64,000 nucleotides of DNA from Bacteroidaceae bacterium (GCA_900770665.1 CAAGKZ010000013.1:1-64000), one strand, 5' to 3'. Counted from the first letter of the stretch, positions 1 to 11,745 are shown. Numbers and translations are program-made. The notes: generated from the letters alone by a model not told the origin.

Positions 1-51
1 AATATTGCAGCAGCTAATGCTGATGCAATTTGTGAATTTGCTCTGCAAATC

Positions 52-130
52 GACAACATTGACAGCATATAGTCGTGCGCAGTGCAGGCGTAGTTTGCAC
101 CGCACGGGGTGCTAAAAAGGCAATGTTATC
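52..130. repeat. Imperfect palindromic (MITE/REP-like) element, copy A
   Basis: Nested inverted repeats: GACAACATTG (52-61) against CAATGTTATC (121-130), AGCA (64-67) against TGCT (110-113), CGTGCG (74-79) against CGCACG (101-106), and GTGCA (82-86) against TGCAC (96-100). The layout and the core (TAGTCG on the left, GGGTGCTAA on the right) resemble the element at 50526-50615. No transposase is nearby, so a non-autonomous or REP-like repeat is the simplest reading. Confidence 0.45.
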
Positions 131-192
131 AACTTTTAACACCGAATGCCGTACACGACTGCCCCGTTTTTGGTACTTTTTCAAAAAAGTAC

Positions 193-215
193 AGAAAGAA
201 AGAAAGAAAGAAAGA
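193..215. repeat. AGAA tetranucleotide tandem repeat
   Basis: About five uninterrupted AGAA units in non-coding DNA. Such runs can slip during replication. No gene start lies close enough to suggest phase variation. Confidence 0.6.
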
Positions 216-348
216 GTTGAAGAAAAATACAAGTGAACAACTAAGGTTGAGGACAGCTGTAGAATTTGACGGTGAGCGAAAGCGAGTTTTTGCTTCCTAT
301 AGTTTACAGGTGAGTCTATATTGTTGCTAAAATTTATCCACATAAACA

Positions 349-379
349 GACATCGGCAACCTCTGAGGTTGCCGATGTC
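349..379 (-). terminator. Hairpin terminator downstream of porZ
   Basis: A perfect 15-bp inverted repeat (GACATCGGCAACCTC and its complement) around a 1-nt centre, 8 bases past the porZ stop. On the minus strand it is followed by a weakly T-rich stretch. It probably ends the leuS-yitT-rdgB-porZ transcript. Confidence 0.7.
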
Positions 380-387
380 GTTCAGTT

Positions 388-2700
388 TTATCTTGTAATC
401 AGAATCTTCGTTGCGACACCTTCACGCCCATCACTGTCATACGTAAGGACGTAGTAGACACCACTTGCCACCTTCTCACCGCGCGCGTTGCGTCCGTTCC
501 AGGAATACATGCCGCCGTTGGAAATACCCTCATTTACCAGATATCCGGCTGCGTCGACGATTTTAACACTGCAGCCGTGCGTGAGTCCAACCACCGATAT
601 ATTTCCGCTGTAATCGGCTCTCACAGGGTTAGGATAGGCATAAACATTATTTTTTTCAAGTTTGTCGGCCGCAACAGTTGCATCACTCGTATAGCTTGCA
701 ATTCCCTTATCGGTTCCTATGAATACCTCACCGGTGACATCATTGATTGCAATACTCTCAATGCAATCCGATGGCAACGGGGAATTTTCAGTTGTAAAGT
801 GATGTATGGTCTCCTGCCCATCGGCACTTACAAGATATATACCATTACTGTTTGTTCCAATCCACTTGCGGTTGGCACCGTCCACCTCAATATCTTTGAT
901 GTAGACTCCGCTCATGAAGTAATCGGCAAGGCCTGTTCCGTCGTTACGCGCAATCTTTATCTGTTTGAAAATTCCATCATTGAAGAATTTCTCGGGGTTG
1001 TCAATTACAAAGACACCGACATTAGTTCCCACCCATATAGCACCATTACCGTCCTCGGCGATGTCGTAAAGCTGATAGATATCATAACTTATGCCATCCT
1101 GGTTGGTGAATTTTGCCATCCATTTCTTTGTAACATCATCACTTGTGTCGAACGGAGTACCATTTGTCTTTGCACAGAACAAACCGGCCTCACCCTGCAG
1201 CGAAGTAACCCATAACCAGCCTCTTGAATCAATATATGGCTTTACCATCGTCTCCAGATATTCAATATCCCTATATTTCAAGGAGACCCACTCGCCATCT
1301 TTTTTAAGCACTTTAATAATATTGGCAATATTTGTGGTATTTACACACCAGAGATTTCCATCCTTGTCAAACAGTACAGTCGGAACGCGTACATACCTTC
1401 TGTTACCCGGCACAGCACTCTCAAGCGGAGAGTTCTCAAAATCGTAATGCTGTACGAAACGGCCATTCATAAACTCACAGACACCATAACCGAACGAACC
1501 GGCAAAATACCTCCCCGGCTGTGTAGGATCTTCATCTATTGAGCACATATTGGAATACTTCAGTCCGGTGACACCAATGATACTATCAACAGTAATATTA
1601 TTCCATCTGTCATACTCGGCATTAAACTCCATCAAGGTTCCGTCATGATCATTTCCGGGCATGCCAAAATAGTTTATATTACCGCCGGCAACCAGCAATT
1701 TGCCGGTATTGGTAAATTTCATAAACTCGCTGTAGTTACGGATGGGACTATTAGGAACAATGGCCGATGCCGCCTGCACAAGAGCTCCATCCTTAACCTC
1801 ACACTCGACCAAACCATTATACCCATTGCAATCCCAAAAAATATCTCCATCCTTTATAATGTGGTTGCTACCGCTATTTTTATAAGTGACAACATTCCCG
1901 TCACCTAATATCACACTTACCTTATTCTTGGCCGGAGCTATAATCTCATTGCCAAGCCTGTACATAGTATGATATGCCTCACCTTCGTTGTAAATAACCG
2001 GATACAATCTTTTTGGATTATATGTAAAAGTGTATAGACCCCAATTTTTTATCTGGCAATACAATTTTCCCCCAAGTTCACAAAGGGATGTCATCACATA
2101 TTCTTTATAAATTTGTTGCCAGTTATTCTTGTCAAGAAGATTCTTTGTTGCGTCACAACAGTAGAAACCGCTTTTTGTACCTGCATATAAAAAGCCATTG
2201 TAGAGATATGCACAATATGTGTCGAGACCAAGATTATAAGTGTTGTCAAACTCCATATTCTCAAGGTCGAGAACAACAATGCCGAAAGATGTTGAAATAT
2301 ATGCCGTGCTGCCTTGAATGTCAATGTTGTTTATAGTCTTGTCGGGCAAGGATTTATTCTTAAAATCAGAGATATTGTAGACCGATTCGTCATCGTACAG
2401 GATATCAATATTGGCATTGCTATAAACGACTACAAGGGCATTCAGGAAATTTGAGTACCTGATGTGTGCTATGTCAATGTCACTCAGTGTCGTTATCTTG
2501 TCATAAGTCCTCACCTCGTTATCGCTTTTACTGTATGAATATAATGCTCCCGATGCCAACACATAGACCTTATCTCCGGCCACCTGACAATATGTAGCAT
2601 TGTGGTACGACGGATAAAGTGTCCAGTTTTCATCGGCAGCTTTCACTCCTTGAAACAAGACAAGGATAAAAAGCAAAGACATCAACAATCTCTTAATCAT
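388..2700 (-). CDS. porZ: Type IX secretion system protein PorZ (beta-propeller, CTD)
   Basis: A 770-residue secreted protein with an N-terminal signal peptide (about residues 1-21, ending GVKA). Two long runs of propeller-like repeats follow, of the two-component-regulator-propeller kind (for example [15 protein letters not shown] and [14 protein letters not shown]). The C-terminal ~80 residues are a type A T9SS sorting domain (starts AYPNPV, has GVYYVLTYD near the end). In Porphyromonas gingivalis, PorZ is a surface T9SS component of nearly the same length, linked to delivery of A-LPS to cargo at the cell surface. The start overlaps the rdgB stop by 8 nt, so it belongs to the leuS-yitT-rdgB operon. 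A generic sensor-type propeller protein is the alternative, but the N-terminus and CTD favour PorZ. Confidence 0.82.
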   Translation of the reverse strand: MIKRLLMSLLFILVLFQGVKAADENWTLYPSYHNATYCQVAGDKVYVLASGALYSYSKSDNEVRTYDKITTLSDIDIAHIRYSNFLNALVVVYSNANIDILYDDESVYNISDFKNKSLPDKTINNIDIQGSTAYISTSFGIVVLDLENMEFDNTYNLGLDTYCAYLYNGFLYAGTKSGFYCCDATKNLLDKNNWQQIYKEYVMTSLCELGGKLYCQIKNWGLYTFTYNPKRLYPVIYNEGEAYHTMYRLGNEIIAPAKNKVSVILGDGNVVTYKNSGSNHIIKDGDIFWDCNGYNGLVECEVKDGALVQAASAIVPNSPIRNYSEFMKFTNTGKLLVAGGNINYFGMPGNDHDGTLMEFNAEYDRWNNITVDSIIGVTGLKYSNMCSIDEDPTQPGRYFAGSFGYGVCEFMNGRFVQHYDFENSPLESAVPGNRRYVRVPTVLFDKDGNLWCVNTTNIANIIKVLKKDGEWVSLKYRDIEYLETMVKPYIDSRGWLWVTSLQGEAGLFCAKTNGTPFDTSDDVTKKWMAKFTNQDGISYDIYQLYDIAEDGNGAIWVGTNVGVFVIDNPEKFFNDGIFKQIKIARNDGTGLADYFMSGVYIKDIEVDGANRKWIGTNSNGIYLVSADGQETIHHFTTENSPLPSDCIESIAINDVTGEVFIGTDKGIASYTSDATVAADKLEKNNVYAYPNPVRADYSGNISVVGLTHGCSVKIVDAAGYLVNEGISNGGMYSWNGRNARGEKVASGVYYVLTYDSDGREGVATKILITR

Positions 2701-3274
2701 AATTCTCTTTCAAATAATCACCGAGCTGCTGTGTTGCACGGAAACGGTGACTCATGCTGTTTTTCATTTCACTGCTCATCTGCGCAAAACTCTCAGAGTG
2801 TCCCTCGGGGATGAAAATGGGGTCATAACCGAAACCCGAATCGCCTTTTTTCTCTGTGGCAATGGTGCCTTTTACAATACCATTGAAGAGTTTCTCCTCG
2901 CCTCTTATTATTAACGCAATTACTGTGCGAAATTGTGCGTTGCGATTGGTTTCTCCTGTTAAATTTTGCAAAAGTTTCTGCATATTAGCCTCGGAATCAC
3001 ACTCCTCGCCGGCATAACGCGCCGAATATACGCCCGGAGCACCATCGAGAGCCTCAACCTCAAGGCCTGTATCATCGGCAAAGCAGTCAAAGCCATACTT
3101 CTCATATACGTGCCTTGCCTTTATGAGCGCATTGCCCTGCAGTGTATCGGCAGTCTCAGGGATATCATCGTAACAATTGATATCGGCAAGCGAAAGGACC
3201 TCTACCCTATCGCCCACAATATCCCTTACCTCCTGAAGTTTATGTTGGTTGTTGGTTGCAAAGACTAATTTCAT
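2693..3274 (-). CDS. rdgB: Non-canonical purine NTP pyrophosphatase (RdgB/HAM1)
   Basis: A 193-residue protein of usual family length. It hydrolyses dITP, ITP and XTP to the monophosphate and so keeps deaminated purines out of DNA and RNA. Seen: the N-terminal substrate loop [10 protein letters not shown], the [12 protein letters not shown] motif with the catalytic Asp, GVYSARYAG, and a C-terminal [11 protein letters not shown] and SHRFRA segment. The start overlaps the upstream YitT-family stop as ATGA, and the stop overlaps porZ by 8 nt, which indicates translational coupling. Confidence 0.95.
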   Translation of the reverse strand: MKLVFATNNQHKLQEVRDIVGDRVEVLSLADINCYDDIPETADTLQGNALIKARHVYEKYGFDCFADDTGLEVEALDGAPGVYSARYAGEECDSEANMQKLLQNLTGETNRNAQFRTVIALIIRGEEKLFNGIVKGTIATEKKGDSGFGYDPIFIPEGHSESFAQMSSEMKNSMSHRFRATQQLGDYLKENYD

Positions 3275-4281
3275 TGTGCTTTATCCGTTTTATTATCAGC
3301 AGAAGCTGTTGAATTATCTATCTCAACCTTTTTCTTGGACTTTATCTTGTCGAATCCAAGACCATATACAGCCATAACCTTAGACTGTGAAACAAGCGCA
3401 TTGGGGTCAATCTGCTTAATGGCACTCAACAACTGGTTCGACTGGTTTGCACGTGCAATCACTGTCACCACCTTACCCTCTTTTCCCGAGTAGTAGCCCA
3501 CAGAATCAAGCAGAGTGACACCACGTTTCAAGCGACGTGTGATGTAATAGGCAATCTCGTCATATTTGCTTGAGAAGATGAAGAACTGCACCGCCTGGCG
3601 GTTACTGTTCACCATATAATCGAGCGAAACGTTTACAATGACAAGGTTTATGAAACCATAGAAAATTTTCTGTAATTTCAGCGCTTCGGCCGTCATTCCT
3701 GTTTGGGCAACCTCGGCAGCATCAATTGGCACAATAAAGAAACTGCTCAGAATGATACAGGCATCGACATACAGCATTGCACGTCCGAAACTTATATCCT
3801 TGTATTTGTTCACGATTGCTGCAATAATATCCACACCGCCGGTACTTCCGTTACTCAGGAAACAGAACGCAATACCCATACCAATGAATATTGAACCAAC
3901 GATACAAGCTTCGAGCGGCCTGCCTTTCAACACAATTGCTGCGGTGTATTCGGGATGTGCCTGAGACACAGCACCGAAAATTTCAAGCATAATTGTCATT
4001 ACAACAATTGCATATATCGTCTTGACACAGAATTTCCACCCGAGCTGCTGTATGGCAATTATCAGCAATATAATGTTTATTGCAAAATAGGTGTACTGCA
4101 TCGGAGTTCCCGTAGTATACTCAACAATACCGCCGACACCGGTTATACCACCTGTCACAAACTTGAAAGGAGCCATAAAGAACTTCCACGTAAAGGCATA
4201 CAATGTAAGTCCAAGCGTAATCATAAAATAGTTCTTCAGCTCATCCTTCAATGTTGGCCTTGGGATAAATCGCTTGCCCAT
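3271..4281 (-). CDS. YitT family membrane protein (DUF2179 C-terminal domain)
   Basis: A 336-residue integral membrane protein with five to six hydrophobic segments in the first ~210 residues, including the glycine-rich [15 protein letters not shown] loop typical of YitT proteins. A soluble C-terminal domain follows (about 230-310, DUF2179 type, with [11 protein letters not shown]). The polar tail is species-specific. The function of this family is not firmly established. It starts 41 nt after leuS and overlaps rdgB by 4 nt, so it is co-transcribed with them. Confidence 0.88.
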   Translation of the reverse strand: MGKRFIPRPTLKDELKNYFMITLGLTLYAFTWKFFMAPFKFVTGGITGVGGIVEYTTGTPMQYTYFAINIILLIIAIQQLGWKFCVKTIYAIVVMTIMLEIFGAVSQAHPEYTAAIVLKGRPLEACIVGSIFIGMGIAFCFLSNGSTGGVDIIAAIVNKYKDISFGRAMLYVDACIILSSFFIVPIDAAEVAQTGMTAEALKLQKIFYGFINLVIVNVSLDYMVNSNRQAVQFFIFSSKYDEIAYYITRRLKRGVTLLDSVGYYSGKEGKVVTVIARANQSNQLLSAIKQIDPNALVSQSKVMAVYGLGFDKIKSKKKVEIDNSTASADNKTDKAQ

Positions 4282-4322
4282 AATTCAAAATTATTAAACT
4301 GTTTTTACTTGAATCAACAAAA

Positions 4323-7154
4323 TCAGATTACAATGTTCACAATCTTCTTTGGTACAATGATAACCTTCTTGATTGGCTTGCCATCGATATACTTTTGGCT
4401 GTTCTCATCGGCAAGGACCGCAGCTTCAATCTCGGCATTGGTTGCATCAACGGCAAAATCAAGTGTAAAGCGAGCCTTACCGTTGAATGAGATTGTGTAC
4501 TTCACAGAATCCTCCTTCAGATACTCCTCGTTGTATGCAGGCCACTCGGCATCGCAAACGGTTGTTGTATTGCCAAGTCTCTCCCACAACTCCTCGCAAA
4601 TGTGCGGTGCAAACGGAGAAAGAACAACCACAATCTTCTCAAGGATTGCCTTCTTGTTGCACTTTAGCGCTGTAAGTTCGTTAAGGCATATCATGAATGC
4701 ACTCACTGTTGTGTTGTATGAGAAAGCAGGAATATCCTCGGTGGTCTTCTTTATGAGCTTGTGAAGCGACTTGAGTTCCTCCTTTGTAGGCTCGGCATCA
4801 ACAACAATACTGTTGTCGTCCTTGTCGAAGAACATACCCCACAACTTGCGCAGGAAGCGATGACAACCGTCAATACCATTGGTATCCCAAGGCTTCGACT
4901 GCTCGATAGGGCCAAGGAACATCTCATACATACGCAGCGTGTCGGCACCATACTTTTCGACAATCACATCGGGGTTCACGACGTTGAACATAGACTTGCT
5001 CATCTTCTCAACAGCCCAACCGCAGATGTACTTGCCGTTCTCGAGAATGAATTCGGCATCGGCATACTCGGGGCGCCAAGCACGGAACGCATCGATATCG
5101 AGCACGTCATTTGCCACAATGTTCACATCCACATGAAGCGGTGTAACATCGTAATCCTTTGATAAGCCGTAAGAGACAAATGTATTGGTATCCTTTATGC
5201 GGTAAACAAAATTACTGCGACCCTGAATCATACCCTGGTTGATGAGCTTCTGGAATGGCTCTTCCTTGACACTGTAGCCACAGTCGAAGAGGAACATATT
5301 CCAGAAACGTGAGTAGATGAGGTGGCCTGTAGCGTGCTCCTTACCGCCTACATACAGGTCAACGTTCTGCCAATAATCGTTAGCCTCTTTGGAAACAAGC
5401 GCCTCGCCGTTCCTTGGATCCATATAACGCAGATAATATGCGCTTGAACCGGCAAAACCGGGCATAGTATTGAGTTCCAACGGGAACACTGTCACGTTGT
5501 CTATATTATCCTTGCTTGTGATGCTGTTGGTTGCTGTGTCCCAAGCCCACATCTTTGCGTGGCCCAATGGCGGTTCGCCGCTCTCTGTCGGGAGGAATTT
5601 CTCAACCTCGGGAAGTTCAATGGGCAGACACTCCTCGGGTACAGGATAAGGCACACCGTTCTTGTAGTAGATTGGGAACGGCTCGCCCCAGTAACGCTGA
5701 CGGCTGAAGATGGCATCACGCAGACGGTAATTCACCTTCACACGGCCAAGCCTGTTCTCTGTAACAAACTGCTTTGTCTTTGCAATGGCCTCCTTGACTG
5801 TCAAACCGTTGAGGTTGAGCTTGCAGTCAGCGAAAGCGGCAACAGGCGAGTTTGTCATTATACCCTCCTTTGCATCGAAGCTCTCCTCGCTCACGTCGCA
5901 GCCCTCAATGAGCGGACGTATCTCAATGCCGAAGTGCTTTGCAAAGGCATAGTCGCGGCTGTCGTGCGCAGGAACAGCCATAATGGCACCTGTTCCATAG
6001 CCAGAAAGCACATAGTCGCTCACCCAAACGGGAATCTCCTCACCTGTGATTGGGTTGATGGCGTATGAACCGGTGAACACACCTGTAACGTTGCGGTCAA
6101 TCATACGCTCACGCTCGGTGCGTTTCTTTGTGCGGTCAAGATAAGCCTCAACGGCATCCTTTTGCTCTGTTGTGGTAAGTTGTGCCACAAGCTCGCTCTC
6201 CGGAGCAAGCACCATGAATGTGACACCGAATATTGTATCGGCACGTGTAGTGAAGATTGTAAACTCAACATCGCTATCCTTTACGCGGAACTGCATCTCG
6301 GTACCCTCGCTGCGTCCAATCCAGTTGCGCTGTGTCTCCTTGAGCGAATCGCTCCAGTCAATATTCTCAAGACCATCGAGCAGGCGCTGTGAATAGGCCG
6401 ACACGCGCAGACACCACTGCTTCATCTTCTTCTGCACCACAGGGTGACCGCCGCGCTCCGAAACGCCGTCAACAACCTCGTCGTTGGCAAGCACGGTACC
6501 AAGAGCTGGGCACCAGTTCACCATAGTCTCATTGAGGAACGCAATACGCCAGTTCATCAGGAGTTCCTGTTGCTCAACCTCGCTCATAGCGTTCCACTCT
6601 TGGGCTGTTACCTCAACCTCCTCGGTACAAGCCGCATTAAAGCCCGCACTGCCCTCTTTGCTCAACTTTTCAATGAGTTCTGCAATTGGCTTTGCACACT
6701 TTGCATCGTTGTCGTAGTAGCTGTTGAACATCTTTATGAAAGTCCACTGTGTCCAGTGGTAGTAACCTGCATCACAGGTTCTGATTTCACGGTCCCAGTC
6801 GAAGCAGAAACCAATCTTGTCGAGCTGCTCGCGGTAACGTGCAATGTTCTGCTCGGTTGTCACAGCCGGGTGCTGACCTGTCTGTATCGCATACTGTTCG
6901 GCTGGCAGGCCGTATGCATCGTAACCCATTGGGTTGAGTACGTTATATCCGTTGAGGCGCTTGTAGCGCGCGAAAATATCAGATGCTATGTAGCCGAGCG
7001 GGTGACCAACGTGAAGACCTGCTCCCGACGGATAAGGGAACATATTCAGAATGTAGAACTTCTCTTTTCCATTCTCTTCAACCACTTTGTAAGTCTTGTT
7101 CTCTCTCCAGCGCTGCTGCCACTTCTGCTCAATTTCGTTAAAATTATATGCCAT
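4323..7154 (-). CDS. leuS: Leucine--tRNA ligase
   Basis: A 943-residue class I aminoacyl-tRNA synthetase that charges tRNA-Leu with leucine. The ATP-binding HIGH-type motif is HVGH at residues 48-51 within a [12 protein letters not shown] stretch. The KMSKS motif is present in full ([12 protein letters not shown]). Between them lie the CP1 editing domain ([28 protein letters not shown]) and a leucine-specific insert ahead of KMSKS. The anticodon-binding and C-terminal domains are complete. It is first in the operon with yitT, rdgB and porZ and is divergent from mutS. Confidence 0.97.
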   Translation of the reverse strand: MAYNFNEIEQKWQQRWRENKTYKVVEENGKEKFYILNMFPYPSGAGLHVGHPLGYIASDIFARYKRLNGYNVLNPMGYDAYGLPAEQYAIQTGQHPAVTTEQNIARYREQLDKIGFCFDWDREIRTCDAGYYHWTQWTFIKMFNSYYDNDAKCAKPIAELIEKLSKEGSAGFNAACTEEVEVTAQEWNAMSEVEQQELLMNWRIAFLNETMVNWCPALGTVLANDEVVDGVSERGGHPVVQKKMKQWCLRVSAYSQRLLDGLENIDWSDSLKETQRNWIGRSEGTEMQFRVKDSDVEFTIFTTRADTIFGVTFMVLAPESELVAQLTTTEQKDAVEAYLDRTKKRTERERMIDRNVTGVFTGSYAINPITGEEIPVWVSDYVLSGYGTGAIMAVPAHDSRDYAFAKHFGIEIRPLIEGCDVSEESFDAKEGIMTNSPVAAFADCKLNLNGLTVKEAIAKTKQFVTENRLGRVKVNYRLRDAIFSRQRYWGEPFPIYYKNGVPYPVPEECLPIELPEVEKFLPTESGEPPLGHAKMWAWDTATNSITSKDNIDNVTVFPLELNTMPGFAGSSAYYLRYMDPRNGEALVSKEANDYWQNVDLYVGGKEHATGHLIYSRFWNMFLFDCGYSVKEEPFQKLINQGMIQGRSNFVYRIKDTNTFVSYGLSKDYDVTPLHVDVNIVANDVLDIDAFRAWRPEYADAEFILENGKYICGWAVEKMSKSMFNVVNPDVIVEKYGADTLRMYEMFLGPIEQSKPWDTNGIDGCHRFLRKLWGMFFDKDDNSIVVDAEPTKEELKSLHKLIKKTTEDIPAFSYNTTVSAFMICLNELTALKCNKKAILEKIVVVLSPFAPHICEELWERLGNTTTVCDAEWPAYNEEYLKEDSVKYTISFNGKARFTLDFAVDATNAEIEAAVLADENSQKYIDGKPIKKVIIVPKKIVNIVI

Positions 7155-7215
7155 TGTCTTTAAGTATTTAATCTTTCCTAAACATTACTATCCACTTTGT
7201 GGATGTAATAACCTA

Positions 7216-7223
7216 CAAAAATA
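7216..7223 (-). promoter_or_regulatory. Putative -7 element for leuS operon
   Basis: TATTTTTG on the minus strand fits the Bacteroidetes TAnnTTTG -7 box. It lies about 60 bases before the leuS start. The leader holds a small hairpin (ATCCAC/GTGGAT, 7190-7204). No clear TTTG -33 box was found. Confidence 0.45.
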
Positions 7224-7316
7224 TATAAAAAAAGAGTTATTCCGCTATTTAAACAATGTTTTTGTTTCCAAAACTGCTTTTTTGTTTTCACACCCCGTTT
7301 GTTGGATATTTTTTCG

Positions 7317-7324
7317 TATCTTCG
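7317..7324 (+). promoter_or_regulatory. Putative -7 element for mutS
   Basis: TATCTTCG differs by one base from TAnnTTTG. Transcription would start near 7331, which makes the ATG at 7360 a better start than the in-frame ATG at 7333. A TTTG lies at 7298-7301 but at shorter than usual spacing. Confidence 0.45.
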
Positions 7325-7359
7325 CATAATTATTGCACAATAAACACATAACGATATTT

Positions 7360-9987
7360 ATGGCCGAAAAAGAAGCTGCTCTAACCCCCATGATGCGCCA
7401 GTTCTATGAACTCAAGGCAAAGCACCCCGATGCTGTGCTGCTGTTCCGTTGTGGCGACTTCTATGAAACATACTGTTCCGATGCCGTTGTGGCCTCGGAG
7501 ATTCTTGGCATAACACTCACCAAGCGCTCAAACGGCAAGAGCGACGCTTCAAAAGCCATAGAAATGGCAGGCTTCCCCTTTCATGCACTCGACACCTACC
7601 TTCCCAAACTGGTGCGTGCCGGCAAGCGTGTAGCAATATGTGACCAGCTCGAAGACCCTAAAATGACAAAAAAACTTGTCAAACGAGGTATTACAGAGCT
7701 TGTTACTCCCGGTGTATCTATAAACGATAATGTGCTCGATTACAAAGAGAACAACTTCCTTGCAGCGGTACATTTCGGTAAACCTATGTGCGGTGTTTCA
7801 TTCCTTGATATTTCAACAGGTGAATATCTTGTTGCTGAGGGAACATTCGACTACATAGAGAAACTGCTCATTAATTTCCGTCCTAAGGAAATCCTTGTAG
7901 AGCGTGGATTGAAAGGGCGTTTCATTGAGAATTTCGGCACAAAATTCCTTACATTCGAACTCGATGACTGGGCATTCACCGACGAGTTTGCACACGAGAA
8001 ACTGACAAAGCACTTCGAGACAAAGAACCTCAAGGGATTCGGCATATCGCACCTGCGCAGTGGAGTGGTGGCTGCCGGTGCAATACTGCACTACCTTGAA
8101 GTTACACTACACACACAGATATCACACATACGCAACATTTCGCGCATTGAAGAGGAGCGTTACGTTCGTCTCGACAAATTCACCATACGCAGCCTTGAAC
8201 TGCTTGGCAGCATGCACGACGGCGGCTCGTCACTGCTGTCGGTAATAGACAGAACACTGACAGCCATGGGTGCCCGCCTTCTGAAGCGCTGGATGGTATT
8301 CCCACTAAAGGACAAGAAACCAATAGAGGAGCGCCTTGATATTGTGGAGTACTACTTCCGCGAGCCCTATTTCCGCGAACTAATTGAAGACCAGTTGCAC
8401 CTGATTGGTGACCTTGAACGCATTATTGCCAAGGTTGCTGCAGGCCGCGTATCGCCACGCGAACTTGTGCAGCTGAAAATGGCACTGCAGGCCGTTGAGC
8501 CAATAAAGAGAGCCTGTGAGGCTGCCGACAACGAGGTACTCAAGCGCATTGGTGCACAGCTCGACTGCTGTGCCGAAATCCGTGACCGCATTGCGGCCGA
8601 GATTGTTCCCGAGCCACCTTTGCTGCTGAACAAGGGCGGGGTAGTGGCCGATGGTGTAAATGCACAGCTTGACGAACTGCGCCAGATAGCATACAACGGC
8701 AAGGATTACCTGTTGCAGCTGCAGCAGCGCGAGAGCGAGCGCACAGGTATACCAAGCCTCAAAATCTCGTTCAACAACGTTTTCGGCTACTACATTGAGG
8801 TTCGCAACACATACAAGGACAACGTACCCGAGGAGTGGATACGCAAGCAGACACTGGTGAATGCCGAGCGTTACATTACCCAGGAACTCAAGGAGTACGA
8901 AGAGAAAATCCTTGGTGCCGAGGAGAAGATTCTTGCACTGGAGACACAGATATACAACAACCTGGTTGCCGACCTTGCATCATACATACCGGCTATACAG
9001 ATTGATGCGACACACCTTGCAAGGCTCGATGTTCTGCTGTCGTTTGCCAACGTTTCGCGTGCATACAAATACATACGCCCTGTAATAAGTGAAGAGGATA
9101 TTCTCGACATCAAACAGGGACGTCACCCTGTGATTGAAAGACAGATGGCGATAGGCGAGGATTATATCCCAAATGACCTGTACCTTGACAACGACAAGCA
9201 GCAGATTATAATTGTAACCGGTCCAAATATGGCCGGTAAATCGGCTCTGTTGCGCCAGACAGCACTCATTACGTTGCTTGCACAGATTGGTTGCTTTGTG
9301 CCCGCAGAGAGCGCCATAATTGGCCTTGTAGACAAGATATTCACCCGCGTGGGAGCAAGCGACAACATCTCGGCCGGCGAATCGACATTCATGGTTGAGA
9401 TGACCGAGGCTGCAAACATCCTGAACAACCTGTCGGGACACAGCCTTGTACTCTTTGACGAGCTTGGACGCGGAACATCGACCTACGACGGTATGTCAAT
9501 AGCATGGGCCATAGTGGAGTATATACACGAATTTGCAAAGGGCAGGGCACGCACACTGTTTGCAACCCACTATCACGAACTCAACGAGATGGAGAAGAGC
9601 TTCCCGCGCATAAAGAACTTCAATGTGTCGGTACGTGAAATTGACGGCAAGGTCATCTTTATGCGCAAACTCATGCCCGGCGGCAGCGAGCACTCGTTCG
9701 GTATTCATGTAGCCCAGCTTGCCGGCATGCCTAAAAGCATTGTAAAACGCTCGGAGCAGATACTTAAGAAGCTTGAGGCAGGGAACAACAGGGGAGAGTT
9801 GAAAGGCGCTCCAACGGCCGAAATAGCAGACAGCCGCGAGGGTATGCAACTGAACTTCTTCCAGCTCGATGACCCTGTGCTTTCACAGGTGCGCGACGAG
9901 ATTCTGGGCATTGATGTAAACAATCTCACTCCGCTTGAGGCACTCAACAAACTCAACGACATAAAGCGTATTGTAAAGGGTAAATAA
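7360..9987 (+). CDS. mutS: DNA mismatch repair protein MutS
   Basis: A 875-residue protein from the chosen start ([14 protein letters not shown]). It recognises mismatches and small loops and starts methyl-independent or MutL-dependent repair. Seen: the mismatch-binding Phe-x-Glu in CGDFYETY near the N-terminus; connector, lever and clamp regions; Walker A in [14 protein letters not shown]; Walker B and signature in [14 protein letters not shown]; and the ATHYHEL switch. The C-terminal dimerisation helix is present. The in-frame ATG at 7333 would add nine residues but sits on the predicted transcription start, so it is less likely. Single gene with its own promoter. Confidence 0.97.
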   Translation: MAEKEAALTPMMRQFYELKAKHPDAVLLFRCGDFYETYCSDAVVASEILGITLTKRSNGKSDASKAIEMAGFPFHALDTYLPKLVRAGKRVAICDQLEDPKMTKKLVKRGITELVTPGVSINDNVLDYKENNFLAAVHFGKPMCGVSFLDISTGEYLVAEGTFDYIEKLLINFRPKEILVERGLKGRFIENFGTKFLTFELDDWAFTDEFAHEKLTKHFETKNLKGFGISHLRSGVVAAGAILHYLEVTLHTQISHIRNISRIEEERYVRLDKFTIRSLELLGSMHDGGSSLLSVIDRTLTAMGARLLKRWMVFPLKDKKPIEERLDIVEYYFREPYFRELIEDQLHLIGDLERIIAKVAAGRVSPRELVQLKMALQAVEPIKRACEAADNEVLKRIGAQLDCCAEIRDRIAAEIVPEPPLLLNKGGVVADGVNAQLDELRQIAYNGKDYLLQLQQRESERTGIPSLKISFNNVFGYYIEVRNTYKDNVPEEWIRKQTLVNAERYITQELKEYEEKILGAEEKILALETQIYNNLVADLASYIPAIQIDATHLARLDVLLSFANVSRAYKYIRPVISEEDILDIKQGRHPVIERQMAIGEDYIPNDLYLDNDKQQIIIVTGPNMAGKSALLRQTALITLLAQIGCFVPAESAIIGLVDKIFTRVGASDNISAGESTFMVEMTEAANILNNLSGHSLVLFDELGRGTSTYDGMSIAWAIVEYIHEFAKGRARTLFATHYHELNEMEKSFPRIKNFNVSVREIDGKVIFMRKLMPGGSEHSFGIHVAQLAGMPKSIVKRSEQILKKLEAGNNRGELKGAPTAEIADSREGMQLNFFQLDDPVLSQVRDEILGIDVNNLTPLEALNKLNDIKRIVKGK

Positions 9988-10015
9988 CGTAAATAATTCA
10001 CATACAAACGCGAAC

Positions 10016-10098
10016 TTGTCATCCCGACAGAGCGTAGCGACGAGGGATCTCTGAATCTGCATATAATGAGATTCCTCACACAAGGTTCGGAATGACAA
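10016..10098. repeat. Dispersed palindromic intergenic repeat
   Basis: Outer arms TTGTCATCCCGA (10016-10027) and TCGGAATGACAA (10087-10098) pair with one mismatch. Inner segments GAGGGATCTC and GAGATTCCTC also pair with one mismatch. A decayed partial copy is at 50488-50517 (AGATTCTTCAC, then TTCAGAATGACAAAA). The element may fold as an RNA hairpin after mutS. Confidence 0.6.
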
Positions 10099-10170
10099 AA
10101 TACGCTAAATTTTAGTATAAATTCTTATATCGAACTCACGTTAAATATAAGATTGAACAAACTTATATAA

Positions 10171-10213
10171 AAGGGTGTTAATAGTTCTGTATGAATCATT
10201 AACACCCTTTTTT
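10171..10213 (+). terminator. Terminator-shaped hairpin directly abutting the katA start
   Basis: A perfect 11-bp stem (AAGGGTGTTAA, 10171-10181, with TTAACACCCTT, 10199-10209), a 17-nt loop and a run of six T (10208-10213) that ends one base before the katA ATG. It has the form of an intrinsic terminator. It may end mutS transcripts, attenuate katA, or sequester the katA translation start. Which one cannot be told from sequence. Confidence 0.6.
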
Positions 10214-11719
10214 ATGGATAAGAAATTCTTGACAAACGAAGTGGGTGCACGTGTGCCCGACAACACAAATTCACTCACAGCCGGGGAGCGTGGCCCTGTG
10301 CTTCTCGAGGACAACTGGCTGCTCGAAAAACTTGCACATTTTGACCGTGAGGTAATACCCGAACGACGCATGCACGCAAAGGGTAGTGGAGCTTTCGGTA
10401 CATTCACAACAACCCACGATATTACAACCTACACTTGTGCTTCACTGTTCTCGGAGATAGGCAAAAAAACAGAAGTTTTTGTACGTTTTTCAACTGTTGC
10501 CGGTGAACGTGGAGCAGCCGATGCCGAACGCGATATACGTGGTTTTGCAGTCAAGTTCTACACCGATGAGGGAAACTGGGATTTGGTAGGCAACAATACA
10601 CCTGTATTCTTTCTTCGCGACACTCTGCAATTCCCCGACCTCAATCATGCAATAAAACGCGACCCACAGACAAACCTGCGCTCGCCACAGAGCAACTGGG
10701 ACTTTTGGACAATGTTGCCCGAAGCTCTGCACCAGATTACCATCGTTATGTCCGACCGTGGCATACCGGCCTCTTACCGCCACATGCACGGCTTTGGTTC
10801 ACACACTTACAGTCTCATAAACAAAAATGGTGAACGTGTATGGGTAAAATTCCATTTCCGCACACAGCAGGGTATAAAGAATATGAGCAACAGCGAGGCT
10901 GCCGCCATCATAGCACACGACCGCGAGAGCCACGGACGCGACCTTTTCAATGCAATAGAAAAGGGCGATTTCCCGCGCTGGAAACTATACATTCAGGTGA
11001 TGACAGAGGAGCAGGCTGCCACATACAAAGAGAATCCTTTTGACATTACAAAAGTGTGGAGCCACAAGGATTTTCCGCTGATTGAAGTAGGCATTTTAGA
11101 ACTGAACCGCAACCCCACAAACTATTTTGCCGATGTTGAACAGGCGGCTTTTAACCCGGCACATATAGTACCCGGAATAGGACTTTCGCCCGACAAACTT
11201 TTGCAGGGCAGGCTTTTCTCATACGGCGACGCACAGCGCTACCGTCTTGGTGTAAACCACGACCAGATACCTGTAAACAGAGCAAAATGCCCGGTACATA
11301 GTTTTCATCGCGATGGAATGATGCGCGTAGATGGCAACAATGGTGCAACAAAGGGTTATTCACCGAACAGCATCGGTGAATGGAAAACAGCACCGGCAAT
11401 GTATGCAAATTCGGCTGTTACAGGTGAGTCCATGCGTTATAATCCATACGAAGACCGCACTGACAACTGTTTCTACCAGCCCGGAAACCTATACAGGCTC
11501 ATGAGCGAAGAGCAAAAGAAAGCTCTTATATCAAACACTGCCGAGGATATGTTGCCCGTTACCGACAATATAAAATACCGCCATGCAGCACATTGCTACC
11601 TTGCCGACAAGGATTATGGTACTCGCCTTGCAAAGGCTATGGGAATAGATATTACAGAGGTTGAGAAACTGGCTGTAATGAGCGAAACGGAAAGACTTGC
11701 AGCAACTGCTACAAAATAA
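10214..11719 (+). CDS. katA: Catalase (monofunctional, heme)
   Basis: A 501-residue small-subunit catalase that dismutates hydrogen peroxide to water and oxygen. The active-site His is residue 54, in [20 protein letters not shown]. The proximal heme-ligand Tyr is residue 337, in [14 protein letters not shown]. The FVRFST and [10 protein letters not shown] stretches are typical of the family. I take the ATG at 10214 as the start because the next residues match known catalase N-termini. The longer frame from a GTG at 10175 would translate through a terminator-like hairpin. It is a single gene, convergent with lgt. Confidence 0.96.
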   Translation: MDKKFLTNEVGARVPDNTNSLTAGERGPVLLEDNWLLEKLAHFDREVIPERRMHAKGSGAFGTFTTTHDITTYTCASLFSEIGKKTEVFVRFSTVAGERGAADAERDIRGFAVKFYTDEGNWDLVGNNTPVFFLRDTLQFPDLNHAIKRDPQTNLRSPQSNWDFWTMLPEALHQITIVMSDRGIPASYRHMHGFGSHTYSLINKNGERVWVKFHFRTQQGIKNMSNSEAAAIIAHDRESHGRDLFNAIEKGDFPRWKLYIQVMTEEQAATYKENPFDITKVWSHKDFPLIEVGILELNRNPTNYFADVEQAAFNPAHIVPGIGLSPDKLLQGRLFSYGDAQRYRLGVNHDQIPVNRAKCPVHSFHRDGMMRVDGNNGATKGYSPNSIGEWKTAPAMYANSAVTGESMRYNPYEDRTDNCFYQPGNLYRLMSEEQKKALISNTAEDMLPVTDNIKYRHAAHCYLADKDYGTRLAKAMGIDITEVEKLAVMSETERLAATATK

Positions 11720-11745
11720 AAAAATCGGCTCAAGCCGATTTTTTT
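11720..11745. terminator. Bidirectional terminator between katA and lgt
   Basis: The stem AAAATCGGC (11721-11729) pairs with GCCGATTTT (11734-11742) around TCAA and is flanked by A and T runs on both sides. It directly follows the katA stop and also lies over the last codons of lgt, so it can serve both converging genes. Confidence 0.85.

Larger units (their letters stand above)
1..387. other. Intergenic region with repeats, no credible gene
   Basis: No convincing protein is seen on either strand; the small open frames here are low-complexity and overlap repeats. It holds an imperfect palindromic element (52-130), a short AGAA tandem run (193-215) and a strong hairpin (349-379) just past the porZ stop. 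One exact TTATCCACA 9-mer (334-342) is present but isolated, so I do not read it as part of an origin. Confidence 0.6.

Noticed and set aside
334..342. An exact TTATCCACA DnaA-box 9-mer
   Set aside because: It stands alone in a repeat-rich gap. One exact copy of a 9-mer in 64 kb is expected by chance about half the time.
14..343. Open frames of 109 and 73 residues on opposite strands
   Set aside because: Low-complexity, overlapping each other and the repeats, with no promoter or family likeness.
577..1215. A 212-residue plus-strand frame inside porZ
   Set aside because: It is antisense to a well-supported gene and has no domain; such shadows also occur inside leuS, rnr and others.
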